In this document: positions 27,126-35,627 of the stretch, one piece after another | Layout of the letters: each line of letters begins with the position of its first letter | Numbering within the stretch: the first letter of the stretch is position 1 | From: Nocardia farcinica | Lineage (GTDB): Bacteria > Actinomycetota > Actinomycetes > Mycobacteriales > Mycobacteriaceae | Direction: 5' to 3' | Assembly: GCF_001182745.1 (NCBI RefSeq) | Contig: NZ_LN868938.1 | Span: forward strand, 2,418,001-2,482,000 | DNA length: 64,000 nucleotides | Position numbers and translations under genes: made by a program | The notes under the pieces: model-generated | Told to the model about the DNA's origin: nothing | Databases searched by the model: none | What the model saw: the letters and a program-made list of their open reading frames with translations, nothing else

Positions 27126-28940
27126 ATGGCCTTCTCCGTCCAGATGCCGGCTCTTGGTGAGAGCGTCACCGAGGGAACGGTGACCAGGTGGCTGAAGCAG
27201 GAAGGAGACACGGTCGAGGTCGACGAGCCGCTGCTCGAGGTCTCCACCGACAAGGTCGACACCGAGATCCCGTCCCCGGCGGCGGGTGTGCTGTCGAAGA
27301 TCGTCGCCCAGGAGGACGACGTGGTCGAGGTCGGCGGCGAACTCGGTGTGATCAGCGAAGCCGGTGAGGCGCCCGCCGAATCCGCCCCCGCCCCCGAAGC
27401 CCCCGCCGCCGAAGCTCCCGCCGAGGAGTCCGCGGCCGCCGAACCCGAGCCCGAGCCGGCCCAGGCCGAGCAGGCCCCCGCCCAGCAGCCCGCCGCGTCC
27501 GGCGACGCCGCCGAGGGCACCCCCGTGAAGATGCCCGAACTCGGCGAGTCGGTCACCGAGGGCACCGTCACCCGCTGGCTGAAGTCGGTCGGCGACCAGG
27601 TCGAGGTCGACGAGCCGCTGCTCGAGGTCTCCACCGACAAGGTCGACACCGAGATCCCCTCGCCGGTCGCGGGCACCCTGCTCGAGATCACCGCGCAGGA
27701 GGACGACGTCGTCGCCGTCGGCGGCCAGCTCGGCGTGATCGGCAGCGGCAAGCCCGCCGCCGCGTCGGCGCCCGCCCCGGCCCCCGCGCCGCAGACCAAG
27801 GCCGAGCCGAAGCCGGAGCCCGCACCGGAGCCGAAGCCCGAACCGAAGCCCGAGCCCGCACCGGAGCCGAAGCCCGAACCGAAGCCCGAGCCCGCACCGG
27901 AGCCGAAGCCCGCACCCGCACCCAAGGCCGAGCAGCCCGCGCCCGCCGCCCAGGCGCAGCCGCAGGCCCCCGCTCCGGCCGACTCCGGCGCCACGCCGTA
28001 CGTCACCCCGCTGGTGCGCAAGCTGGCCGAGGAGCACGGTGTCGACCTGAACTCGATCAAGGGTTCCGGTGTCGGCGGCCGCATCCGCAAGCAGGACGTG
28101 CTCGCCGCGGCCGAGGCCAAGAAGGCTCCCGCCGCCGCTGCCGCGCCCGCCCCGGCCGCCGCCGCGCCCGCGGCGAAGGCGCCGTCCGCGCCCGCGCCCG
28201 CCCCGCAGCTGGCTCACCTGCGCGGCACCACGCAGAAGGCCAGCCGGATCCGGCAGATCACCGCCACCAAGACCCGGGAGTCGCTGCAGACCACCGCGCA
28301 GCTCACCCAGGTCCACGAGGCCGACGTCACCAAGATCGCCGCGCTGCGCGCGCAGGCGAAGGCGGCGTTCAAGGAGCGCGAGGGCGTCAACCTGACGTTC
28401 CTGCCGTTCTTCGCCAAGGCCGTCGTCGAGGCGCTGGGCGTGCACCCGAACGTGAACGCCTCCTACAACGAGGACACCAAGGAGATCACCTACCACGCCT
28501 CGGTGCACCTCGGCATCGCCGTCGACACCGAGCAGGGTCTGCTGTCCCCGGTGATCCACAACGCCAGCGACCTGTCGCTGGCCGGGCTGGCGCGCGCCAT
28601 CGCCGACATCGCCGACCGGGCCCGCAACGGCGGCCTCAAGCCGGACGAGCTGGCCGGCGGCACGTTCACCATCACCAACATCGGCAGCCAGGGCGCGCTG
28701 TTCGACACCCCGATCCTGGTTCCGCCGCAGGCGGCCATGCTCGGCACCGGCGCGATCGTCAAGCGCCCGGTGGTGGTGACCGACGAGACCGGTGGCGAGT
28801 CCATCGGCGTGCGGTCGATGTGCTACCTGCCGCTCACCTACGATCACCGCCTCATCGACGGCGCCGACGCGGGTCGCTTCCTGACCACCATCCGGCACCG
28901 CCTCGAGGAGGCCGCGTTCGAGGCCGACCTGGGTCTGTAA
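27126..28940 (+). CDS. dlaT: Dihydrolipoamide acyltransferase (E2) with two lipoyl domains
   Basis: A 604-aa E2 component of pyruvate and/or 2-oxoglutarate dehydrogenase complexes; mycobacterial DlaT (Rv2215) also serves peroxynitrite reductase. Two lipoyl domains (about residues 1-78 and 135-212) each carry the lipoylation motif [10 protein letters not shown] peripheral-subunit-binding domain ([16 protein letters not shown] to GRIRKQDV) follows a Pro/Glu/Ala/Lys linker with tandem repeats, and the catalytic domain ends with [11 protein letters not shown] holding the HxxxDG motif. An ATG with a GGAG site starts it. LipB/LipA encoded nearby supply its cofactor. It is sometimes annotated sucB. 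Confidence 0.95.
   Translation: MAFSVQMPALGESVTEGTVTRWLKQEGDTVEVDEPLLEVSTDKVDTEIPSPAAGVLSKIVAQEDDVVEVGGELGVISEAGEAPAESAPAPEAPAAEAPAEESAAAEPEPEPAQAEQAPAQQPAASGDAAEGTPVKMPELGESVTEGTVTRWLKSVGDQVEVDEPLLEVSTDKVDTEIPSPVAGTLLEITAQEDDVVAVGGQLGVIGSGKPAAASAPAPAPAPQTKAEPKPEPAPEPKPEPKPEPAPEPKPEPKPEPAPEPKPAPAPKAEQPAPAAQAQPQAPAPADSGATPYVTPLVRKLAEEHGVDLNSIKGSGVGGRIRKQDVLAAAEAKKAPAAAAAPAPAAAAPAAKAPSAPAPAPQLAHLRGTTQKASRIRQITATKTRESLQTTAQLTQVHEADVTKIAALRAQAKAAFKEREGVNLTFLPFFAKAVVEALGVHPNVNASYNEDTKEITYHASVHLGIAVDTEQGLLSPVIHNASDLSLAGLARAIADIADRARNGGLKPDELAGGTFTITNIGSQGALFDTPILVPPQAAMLGTGAIVKRPVVVTDETGGESIGVRSMCYLPLTYDHRLIDGADAGRFLTTIRHRLEEAAFEADLGL
27804..27911 (+). repeat. 3 x 36-bp in-frame tandem repeat in the E2 linker
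   Basis: Three nearly identical 36-bp units (27804-27839, 27840-27875, 27876-27911) encode the 12-residue unit [12 protein letters not shown]. Differences between units are silent. The linker is a flexible arm and its copy number is likely to vary between strains. Confidence 0.9.
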
Positions 28941-28949
28941 CTCCCGCCG

Positions 28950-29852
28950 ATGAAGGTTGTGATCGCCGGGTCGTCCGGGCTGGTCGGGACGGCGCTGGTC
29001 GCCGCCCTGCGCCGGGACGGACACGAGGTGACCCGCCTCGTGCGCCGTCCCGTCGCGGCCCGCGACGAATTCCGTTGGGACCCCGCGCGCGCCGAGCTCG
29101 ATTTGCGCGCGCTGCGGGGCGCCGACGCGGTGGTCAACCTGTGCGGCGCGAGTCTCGGACGGCGGCGCTGGACCGGCAGCTTCAAACAGGAGCTGCGCGA
29201 CAGCCGCATCACACCCACCGATGTGCTGTCCGCCGAGGTGGCCGCCGCGGGCGTGCCGGTGCTGGTCAACGCCAGCGGCGTGCACTACTACGGCGGCGCC
29301 ACCGGCGATCGGGTCGTCGACGAGAACTCCCCGGCGGGCACCGGTTTCCTGGCCACCCTGTGCCGGGACTGGGAGGCCGCCACCGAGCGGGCGCGCGCCG
29401 CGGGCGCGCGCACCGTGCTGCTGCGCAGTGCCGTCGTGCTCTCCCGGCACGGCGGCATGCTCGGCATGCTCACGCCGCTGTACAACCTCGGGCTCGGCGG
29501 CCGCCTCGGCAGCGGCCGCCAGTACCTGCCGTGGATCTCCCTCGACGACGAGATCGGGGCGATCGTCTTCGCCCTCACCCACGACGCCCTGCGCGGCCCG
29601 GTCAACCTGGCCGGCCCCGCCCCGGTCACCAACGCCGAGTTCAGCCGCGCGCTCGCCCGCGCCCTGCACCGCCCGTCCGCGCTGATGGTGCCCGCGTTCG
29701 CGCTGCGCGCGGTGGTGGGCGAGTTCGCCGACGAGGCGATCCTGCGCGGGCCACGGGCGATCCCGGCCGCACTGGAAGAGGCGGGGTATTCGTTCCGGCA
29801 TCCCACGATCGGGACGGCGCTCACCGCGATCTTCGGGCCGGACGGACGGTAA
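28950..29852 (+). CDS. TIGR01777-family epimerase (SDR fold; Rv2216-like)
   Basis: A 300-aa extended-SDR-like protein. The N-terminal nucleotide-binding motif is [10 protein letters not shown], followed by [16 protein letters not shown] and the C-terminal DUF1731-type segment [18 protein letters not shown]. No substrate is known for the family; the closest named relatives are YfcH/SulA-like proteins. It starts 9 nt after dlaT and is probably cotranscribed with it, as Rv2216 is with Rv2215. Confidence 0.88.
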   Translation: MKVVIAGSSGLVGTALVAALRRDGHEVTRLVRRPVAARDEFRWDPARAELDLRALRGADAVVNLCGASLGRRRWTGSFKQELRDSRITPTDVLSAEVAAAGVPVLVNASGVHYYGGATGDRVVDENSPAGTGFLATLCRDWEAATERARAAGARTVLLRSAVVLSRHGGMLGMLTPLYNLGLGGRLGSGRQYLPWISLDDEIGAIVFALTHDALRGPVNLAGPAPVTNAEFSRALARALHRPSALMVPAFALRAVVGEFADEAILRGPRAIPAALEEAGYSFRHPTIGTALTAIFGPDGR

Positions 29853-30075
29853 GCGCTCGGCCGCCCGAGGCGACCCCATCCACCTCCGCACCGCACGGCG
29901 GGTTTCCCCGCGATGTCGGCGACCTCCTCCGCGCGCCACGAACGTGACCGATCCCGCATTGCCGCTCGCGCTGCCGACCGGCGATGATCGAGGAAGCGGC
30001 TGCTCGCGCCGCCCCGGCGGCGCGTCTCGCGCGAGCGAGGCCCCGCCCCCATTCCGCCGACGCCCGGAGAACCCG

Positions 30076-30609
30076 TTGACCGCGACGCACACCCGTCCCC
30101 CCGCCGTCATCCGCGACGCGACCGAGGACGACCTGCCCGCGATCCTCGAGCTCCACAACGCCAACATCGCCACCTCCACCGCGATCTGGGACGTCGAGCA
30201 GGTCGGTCTGGAGGATCGCCTGGCCTGGTTCGGCGACCGCACCGGCGCGGGCATGCCGATCCTGGTCGCGGAGGTGGACGGCGAGTTCGCCGGTTACGCC
30301 AGCTACGGCCGCTGGCGCCCGAAGGTCGGCTACCGCTTCACCGTGGAGAACTCCGTCTACATCGTGGACCGTTTCCAGCGCCGCGGCCTGGCCGCCGCCC
30401 TGCTCCGCGAACTGATCGACCGCGCCACCGCCTCGGGCCGGGTGCACGCGATGATCGCGGCCATCGAGTCGAGCAACACCGCCTCCATCGCCCTGCACGA
30501 GCGGTTCGGCTTCGTCGAGGTCGGCCGCCTGCCCGAGGTGGGCCGCAAGTTCGGCCGCTGGATGGACCTCACCCTGCTGCAGCTCACCCTGCCCGCGGAG
30601 GGCGACTGA
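30076..30609 (+). CDS. GNAT acetyltransferase, phosphinothricin-acetyltransferase-like
   Basis: A 177-aa enzyme of the PAT/YncA family, which acetylates small amines such as phosphinothricin or methionine sulfone. Motifs: IRDATEDDLPAILELHN at the N-terminus, the CoA loop QRRGLAAALL, and SIALHERFGFVEVGRLPEVG. TTG 30076 with GGAG upstream gives the usual family length; the longer frame from 29944 adds a low-complexity Arg/Pro stretch with no family character. Substrate unknown. Confidence 0.85.
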   Translation: MTATHTRPPAVIRDATEDDLPAILELHNANIATSTAIWDVEQVGLEDRLAWFGDRTGAGMPILVAEVDGEFAGYASYGRWRPKVGYRFTVENSVYIVDRFQRRGLAAALLRELIDRATASGRVHAMIAAIESSNTASIALHERFGFVEVGRLPEVGRKFGRWMDLTLLQLTLPAEGD

Positions 30610-30686
30610 CGGCGGCTCGCGGCCGCCTCCGCAACCGTGTGGCGTCGACCACAGCGGGTCGTCGCCCCCGCTGAAATCACCGGGCG

Positions 30687-30692
30687 TAACGT
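30687..30692 (+). promoter_or_regulatory. Leaderless -10 box (TAACGT) of lipB
   Basis: TANNNT hexamer ending 8 nt before GTG 30700. Confidence 0.5.
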
Positions 30693-30699
30693 CGTCCTC

Positions 30700-31452
30700 G
30701 TGAACGACACGCGCACCTCACGGTCCGCCCGCTTCGACACCACCCCTGTCGTCGTCGAGGATCTCGGTCTCATCGACTATCACGCCGCCTGGGAGCTGCA
30801 GCGCACCATCGCCGCCGAGCGCGCCGAGGGTGCCGGTTCCGACCGTCTGCTGTTGCTCGAGCACCCCTCCGTCTACACCGCGGGCCGCCGCACCGAGGAC
30901 GCCGACCTGCCGATCGACGGCAGCCCCGTCGTCCAGGTCGACCGCGGCGGCAAGATCACCTGGCACGGCCCCGGGCAGCTCGTCGGCTACCCGATCGTGC
31001 GTCTGGCCGAGCCGGTCGACGTCGTCGACTACGTCCGCCGCCTCGAGGAGGCGCTGATCTCGGTGTGCACCGAGCTCGGCCTCACCGTCGGCCGGGTCGA
31101 AGGGCGCTCCGGCGTGTGGCTGCCCGCGACCGAGACCCTCGCCGAACGCAAGATCGCCGCCATCGGCATCCGCGTACAGCGCGGCGTGGCCTTGCACGGT
31201 ATCTCGTTCAACTGCAATTCCGCCCTCGACGGTTTCCAGGCAATCGTGCCGTGCGGCATCCAGGACGCCGGCGTCACCACGCTGACCCGCGAACTGGGCC
31301 GCGAGGTCACCGTCGCCGAGGTCAAGCCGATGGTCGCCACCGCCGTGGTGCAGGCGCTCAACGGCGACCTGCCCGTCCGCGACCACGATCTCCCCCGCCC
31401 CGGCACTACCCCGGCGGCGCCGAATTCGACACGCGTAAGGTCGATGACGTGA
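30700..31452 (+). CDS. lipB: Lipoyl(octanoyl) transferase
   Basis: A 250-aa enzyme that moves octanoate from acyl carrier protein to lipoyl domains such as those of the E2 encoded just upstream. The motif [17 protein letters not shown] is followed by the acyl-binding lysine in [17 protein letters not shown] and the catalytic cysteine in VPCGI. Start at GTG 30700 from the leaderless box. Its stop overlaps the lipA start (GTGA). Confidence 0.95.
   Translation: MNDTRTSRSARFDTTPVVVEDLGLIDYHAAWELQRTIAAERAEGAGSDRLLLLEHPSVYTAGRRTEDADLPIDGSPVVQVDRGGKITWHGPGQLVGYPIVRLAEPVDVVDYVRRLEEALISVCTELGLTVGRVEGRSGVWLPATETLAERKIAAIGIRVQRGVALHGISFNCNSALDGFQAIVPCGIQDAGVTTLTRELGREVTVAEVKPMVATAVVQALNGDLPVRDHDLPRPGTTPAAPNSTRVRSMT
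31436..31441 (+). promoter_or_regulatory. Candidate internal leaderless -10 box (TAAGGT) of lipA
   Basis: TANNNT hexamer inside the 3' end of lipB, ending 8 nt before the lipA GTG at 31449. It would give lipA its own leaderless mRNA in addition to read-through from lipB. Confidence 0.45.
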
Positions 31453-32507
31453 CCTCAGTCGACACCCCGACACCGCACGGCGGCACCCCCGCCCCGGCCC
31501 CCGCCACCGCGAACGGCCGCAAGCTCCTGCGCATCGAGGCGCGCAACGCGCAGACCCCGATCGAGCGCAAACCCAAGTGGATCCGCACGCGCGCCACCAT
31601 GGGCCCGGAGTACTCCGAGCTCAAGGGCTTGGTCAAACGCGAAGGCCTGCACACCGTCTGCGAGGAAGCGGGCTGCCCCAACATCTTCGAATGCTGGGAA
31701 GACCGCGAGGCGACGTTCCTCATCGGCGGCGAGCAGTGCACCCGGCGCTGCGATTTCTGCCAGATCGACACCGGCAAACCGGCCGCCCTCGACCGTGACG
31801 AGCCCCGCCGCGTCGCCGAGTCCGTCCAGGCGATGGGGCTGCGCTACTCCACCATCACCGGCGTCGCCCGCGACGACCTGGAGGACGGCGGCGCCTGGCT
31901 CTACGCCGAAACCGTGCGTGCCATCAAGCGCCTCAACCCCGCCACCGGTGTCGAGCTGCTCATCCCCGACTTCAACGCCGATCCCGACCAGCTCGCCGAG
32001 GTGTTCTCCGCCCGCCCCGAGGTGCTCGCGCACAATCTCGAGACGGTGCCGCGCATCTTCAAGCGCATCCGCCCCGCCTTCCGCTACGAGCGCTCGCTCG
32101 CGGTGCTCACCGCCGCCCGCGAGGCGGGCCTGGTCACCAAGTCGAACCTGATCCTCGGCATGGGCGAGACCCCCGAAGAGGTCACCGAGGCGATGCGCGA
32201 CCTGCACGAGGCGGGGTGCGACATCCTCACCATCACCCAGTACCTGCGCCCGTCGCCCCGGCACCACCCCGTCGACCGCTGGGTCAAGCCGGAGGAGTTC
32301 GTCGAGCACTCCCGCGTCGCCGAGGAGATCGGTTTCGCCGGCGTCATGGCGGGCCCGCTGGTGCGCTCCTCCTACCGCGCCGGCCGTCTCTACGCCCAGG
32401 CGATGGCGCACCACGGCCGTGAGATCCCGCCCGCGATGGCACATCTCGCGGAGGAAGGCACGGCCTCGCAGGAAGCCTCGGCGGTACTGGCCCGGTTCGG
32501 TAGCTGA
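31449..32507 (+). CDS. lipA: Lipoyl synthase (radical SAM)
   Basis: A 352-aa radical SAM enzyme that inserts two sulfur atoms into protein-bound octanoyl groups. The auxiliary cluster cysteines are in [12 protein letters not shown] and the SAM cluster motif CX3CX2C in CTRRCDFCQ; the C-terminal serine ligand region is complete. The GTG start overlaps the lipB stop. It is the last core gene recognised before the gene content changes: in mycobacteria Rv2219 and glnA1 follow, but not here. Confidence 0.96.
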   Translation: MTSVDTPTPHGGTPAPAPATANGRKLLRIEARNAQTPIERKPKWIRTRATMGPEYSELKGLVKREGLHTVCEEAGCPNIFECWEDREATFLIGGEQCTRRCDFCQIDTGKPAALDRDEPRRVAESVQAMGLRYSTITGVARDDLEDGGAWLYAETVRAIKRLNPATGVELLIPDFNADPDQLAEVFSARPEVLAHNLETVPRIFKRIRPAFRYERSLAVLTAAREAGLVTKSNLILGMGETPEEVTEAMRDLHEAGCDILTITQYLRPSPRHHPVDRWVKPEEFVEHSRVAEEIGFAGVMAGPLVRSSYRAGRLYAQAMAHHGREIPPAMAHLAEEGTASQEASAVLARFGS

Positions 32508-32514
32508 TTTCGCC

Positions 32515-32550
32515 GTGCTCGGTCGACGGCTTCTTCCGTCGACCGAGCAC
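32515..32550. terminator. 15-bp hairpin ending the lipB-lipA transcript
   Basis: Perfect arms 32515-32529 and 32536-32550 around a 6-nt loop, 8 nt after lipA. It marks the last point of clear core synteny. Confidence 0.75.
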
Positions 32551-32590
32551 ACCGCCCGCAAGCGACGAATCAGACCCTCCGAATACCTCA

Positions 32591-33127
32591 TCACCGGCCC
32601 CGCCCACCGAGACCGTCGTCGCCCGCGGGCCCGGGCGCTTGCCAGCCGCGTCTGAGTCGCGCCCCGAGCCGCCCGATCCGCTCGACGTACTGCTCCGACG
32701 ACAGCACCGCGATCTCGATCCCCGGCGTCGTCTGCTCGCCGCGCACATGCCGCAACGTCACCTCGTAGTGCGCCGCCACATACGCCGGATCCCGCATCCG
32801 CCGCCGCGATTCCACCACCAGCGCCCCGATCGCCGCTTCCCGCGTCGCCCCCGCCACGCTCCAGTCCTGCGACGGATACCGCGCCGAGAACGACCCGTCC
32901 GCCTCCCGAACCACCTGCGGCGCCAGCATCACCTGCACGATCGCCCCGGGCGCCGCCCGAGCCCCCGCATGCACCGGAATCTCCATCCGACCATCCGGGT
33001 GATGGGCATAGCAGGCATACCGCATCCGCGGCGGCCCACCAGCCCCGCGCACCCGGCCACCGGGCCGACCAACCAGCCCCGACCGCCCGTGGCAGTACCG
33101 CCCAGGCAACCGACGAGATTCCGACAT
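32591..33127 (-). CDS. Hypothetical protein, 178 aa
   Basis: A basic protein without signal peptide. The middle (SFSARYPSQDWSVAGATREA followed by AAIGALVVESRRRM) has the strand-strand-helix look of a HicB-type antitoxin fold, but no HicA-like partner is next to it, so this is only a hint. Start ATG 33127 has GGGGAAGGGGA upstream. It is convergent with lipA across a hairpin. No function is assigned. Confidence 0.55.
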   Translation of the reverse strand: MSESRRLPGRYCHGRSGLVGRPGGRVRGAGGPPRMRYACYAHHPDGRMEIPVHAGARAAPGAIVQVMLAPQVVREADGSFSARYPSQDWSVAGATREAAIGALVVESRRRMRDPAYVAAHYEVTLRHVRGEQTTPGIEIAVLSSEQYVERIGRLGARLRRGWQAPGPAGDDGLGGRGR

Positions 33128-33308
33128 CACCACGACTCCCCTTCCCCGCACGATCAGTTCGATACCGGGTTGGACGGCCCGTATCACGGTTCGGTTCCAC
33201 CGATCCCCCACGATTCTCGAAACCCCTCTTGACGCTGAGCCTCCGCCGTAGCATCAGAAAATTAGCCACTCGCTTGCCGAGCACCCGATCCCGTCTCGAG
33301 GCACCACC

Positions 33309-33641
33309 ATGCGCACCGCAACCACGCTCGCCCTCACCTCCGGCGCCGCCCTCGCCCTGGCCTTCACCGCGCCCCTGACCGCCACCGCCGACCCCCTCAC
33401 CGACTTCCTCTGCACCAGCGGCTCCGCCCAGTTCTGCCCACCCCCACCGCCGGTCGCACCCCCGCCCCGATCCCAGGACTGCCACCCCTCCTACGACCCC
33501 TGCCTCCCCCGAGTCATCGACGTCGACTGCGCGGGCGGGTCCGGCGACGGGCCGGTGTACACCGGCCGAGTCCGCGTCATCGGCCCCGACGACTACGACC
33601 TGGATCGCGACGGCAACGGGATCGGCTGCGAAAGTTCCTGA
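33309..33641 (+). CDS. Secreted protein with excalibur calcium-binding domain
   Basis: A 110-aa exported protein. Residues 1-28 are a Sec signal peptide ending near ATADP; a proline-rich stretch follows; the C-terminal half is an excalibur domain with paired cysteines (CHPSYDPC, DVDCAGG) and the Ca-binding loop DRDGNGIGCE. Such domains occur on extracellular nucleases and envelope proteins, but no catalytic domain is present. Likely acts outside the cell in a calcium-dependent way; the role is unknown. Confidence 0.8.
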   Translation: MRTATTLALTSGAALALAFTAPLTATADPLTDFLCTSGSAQFCPPPPPVAPPPRSQDCHPSYDPCLPRVIDVDCAGGSGDGPVYTGRVRVIGPDDYDLDRDGNGIGCESS

Positions 33642-33957
33642 TCCACCAGCTCGTTCGCACCCCGGCCGGCCCGCGAAGACGCGGGTAGTTCACCGACCCA
33701 GAGCGAATCCGCGGCAATCGAGATCCAGCCGCCCCGACCGCTACCGTCACCACACGGAATCGGACCGGAACCTCGAAACCGACACCGCGCCGATCACGCA
33801 CGGCGACCACGCCGAACGCGCCCCGACACCTGCTCGGTGCCACCACACCACCACCCGCGCCGCGCGGTGATCAGCGCACGTCTACCAGCCGCGGGCCCGA
33901 CCACGGAACGTCCGGGCCGCGAGAACGAACGGGCGACGGCGGCGCGCACCGCGGACC
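33642..33957. other. Intergenic stretch without supported gene
   Basis: 316 bp between two convergent genes. I see only a 6-bp GC hairpin with a 4-nt loop at 33670-33685, a weak terminator candidate. Open frames here lack ribosome binding sites and look like shadows. Confidence 0.5.
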
Positions 33958-34491
33958 TCACCAGATGTCCACCCAGGTCGGCCGCTCCGGAACATCGAAC
34001 ATCGCCGCGTTCCTCCGCACCACGACGGGAGCCGACACCCCCACACTCAGCCGATCCGCGAACCGCCGAGCGGCAGCCGCGCGAAACTGATGAAAGGAGT
34101 ACTGCTTCCGCACCCGAACCTCACGTCCCGAGTCCGGATGCGAGAACCGAGCCTCCACCGTGACCTGCCACAGATCGAAATCGAACAACGCCCGCATCCG
34201 CTTACGCCGCACCTGCGACTCGACCACCGTCGCATCCGACACCGCCACCCCCACCCGCCGCAAGTACCTTCGCCGCAACCACCACGCCGCGCTCAGGACC
34301 ACCGACCACGCGCCGATCCCCGCCACCGCGCTCACCGGGAGAAACAACGCCATCGCCACATCCGACCCGCTCCATCGCGCGATCGCCATACCCAGGTGCA
34401 GCACACCTGCCATGAACGCCAGCAACCCCACCACCACGACCAGCATCCACAGCAACACCATCGGGCTGATCACCTGCGTGACCCGCGCCAT
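33958..34491 (-). CDS. DUF3592-like two-pass membrane protein
   Basis: A 177-aa protein with two transmembrane helices (about residues 10-35 and 45-70, VLLWMLVVVVGLLAFMAGVL and the PVSAVAGIGAWSVVL region) followed by a beta-rich soluble domain with SHPDSGREVRVRKQYSF, the layout of DUF3592 proteins. Start ATG 34491 has GAGGAG upstream. Function unknown. Confidence 0.7.
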   Translation of the reverse strand: MARVTQVISPMVLLWMLVVVVGLLAFMAGVLHLGMAIARWSGSDVAMALFLPVSAVAGIGAWSVVLSAAWWLRRRYLRRVGVAVSDATVVESQVRRKRMRALFDFDLWQVTVEARFSHPDSGREVRVRKQYSFHQFRAAAARRFADRLSVGVSAPVVVRRNAAMFDVPERPTWVDIW

Positions 34492-34572
34492 CCCACTCCT
34501 CTACCGACTATTGCCCCACCCGCACGACCGACATCCGCGCCCGAACATGATCCGCCGATCAGACCCGCCGTT

Positions 34573-35088
34573 TCATCCGTTGATGTCGCCGGAACCGGAC
34601 TCCGAACCCAGCTCCGGCGGGCGCATCGGCCACGGAGGAGCGGAAATCACCTGTCCACTCCATTTGTCGACCGCCACCACCCGATAGCCGGGGTGTTCAT
34701 GCCAGACGGACCCGTCCCAGAGAACTCCCTCACGGGTATACGCGCACGGGAGCCGTTCCGGCTGCCGGGCCGATGTGAGATTCCATCCGTTTTCGAATCC
34801 GAATCGAAGGTGACCGGACTTGAAGAAGACGGCCGAGAGAATGGGCGTCTCGAGGAGCTGCGCGACCTTTTGCTTGCTCCAGTACGTGATCGGATGCCGC
34901 CGCGGGTCGTCCTTGTGGAATACCGGGGACAGTCGAGCGTCGAGTCCGACAACAACGGCCAGGAACGGGTCGCAGATCAGCTCGACCCGATCGGACGCCC
35001 AACGGATCCTGCGGATGACCCGCCTCCGCAGCGGACGCACGATCCACCGATCGTCGTATTCGATCACCGGTTCATCAGTCCCGCCCAT
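34573..35088 (-). CDS. Hypothetical protein, 171 aa
   Basis: A soluble protein starting at ATG 35088 with AGGAGGG 8 nt upstream. The middle segment around ILSAVFFKSGHLRFGFENGW and the tail GYRVVAVDKWSGQVISAPP resemble small DUF6188-like or immunity-type proteins common in Nocardia and Streptomyces, a resemblance from memory only. No signal peptide or catalytic motif. Base composition is less GC-extreme than core genes, in keeping with an accessory origin. Confidence 0.65.
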   Translation of the reverse strand: MGGTDEPVIEYDDRWIVRPLRRRVIRRIRWASDRVELICDPFLAVVVGLDARLSPVFHKDDPRRHPITYWSKQKVAQLLETPILSAVFFKSGHLRFGFENGWNLTSARQPERLPCAYTREGVLWDGSVWHEHPGYRVVAVDKWSGQVISAPPWPMRPPELGSESGSGDING

Positions 35089-35187
35089 GGCGGCACCCTC
35101 CTGTCGCGCCGCGCCTGGTGCGGCCCCCCGTGGCGCGACACCCGCCGCGCAACGAACTGCGCTGTCCGTTCAGCGCATCGCGCTGAT

Positions 35188-35382
35188 CTACGGCAACAAG
35201 GGCCCGTACGGTTTGTATCCGAGCGCCTGGATGACGGACCCTATCACCGGCGCGCACAGCAACGGATCCAGCACCGCTGCCGATCCGGTCGAGGAAGAGC
35301 CCGCCGGTACCGCGACCGGCACCGCCTGGACCGGCTCGGCAGCGGCGGCTCCGGCGGGCATCAGCAACGCGGCCGCCGACAA
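35188..35382 (-). CDS. Small exported protein, 64 aa
   Basis: Starts at TTG 35382 with GAAGGAG directly upstream. The N-terminus (SAAALLMPAGAAAAEP) looks like a short signal peptide, and the C-terminal half ends in CAPVIGSVIQALGYKPYGP, a Cys- and Gly-containing hydrophobic stretch seen in small secreted actinobacterial proteins. The signal is short, so the true start may lie upstream. Function unknown. Confidence 0.5.
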   Translation of the reverse strand: MSAAALLMPAGAAAAEPVQAVPVAVPAGSSSTGSAAVLDPLLCAPVIGSVIQALGYKPYGPLLP

Positions 35383-35627
35383 CGCTCCTTCTCATGGACA
35401 CGCTCCTCGGTGAAACACTATGCGCGACAGAGGGTATGCGCATCGACCCCACAACCCCCATCCCACCGGGCCGTCGAGACGGACCCGTCCGACCCGACGC
35501 GATGGCTTCGGCATCGAATCGCGGCCGATCAATCTCATTGCCACACAGTCGATCCCGAGCGAAATCGCCACCGCGCCGGTACCGTTGACCACGCCGGAAG
35601 GCCTCGAGGGGTGATGGGGGTTTCACG

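Noticed and set aside
27804..27911. Possible CRISPR-like repeat
   Set aside because: Units are contiguous, in frame within dlaT and have no spacers; it is a coding minisatellite.
27117..30254. A 1045-aa open frame on the minus strand opposite dlaT and the epimerase gene
   Set aside because: It is a GC-rich antisense shadow: composition is low-complexity Gly/Arg/Leu and it runs through well-recognised plus-strand genes.
32508..33300. A tRNA gene or attachment site at the island's left edge
   Set aside because: No cloverleaf-like sequence or integrase was recognised; the only structure is the lipA terminator hairpin.
31455..33485. A 676-aa minus frame across lipA and beyond
   Set aside because: It covers lipA in antisense, has no domains, and only the separate frame 32591-33127 has a ribosome binding site and normal composition.
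35392..35592. Short minus frame of 66 aa before the UvrD gene
   Set aside because: No ribosome binding site, no conserved pattern, and overlapping frames on both strands are equally open.
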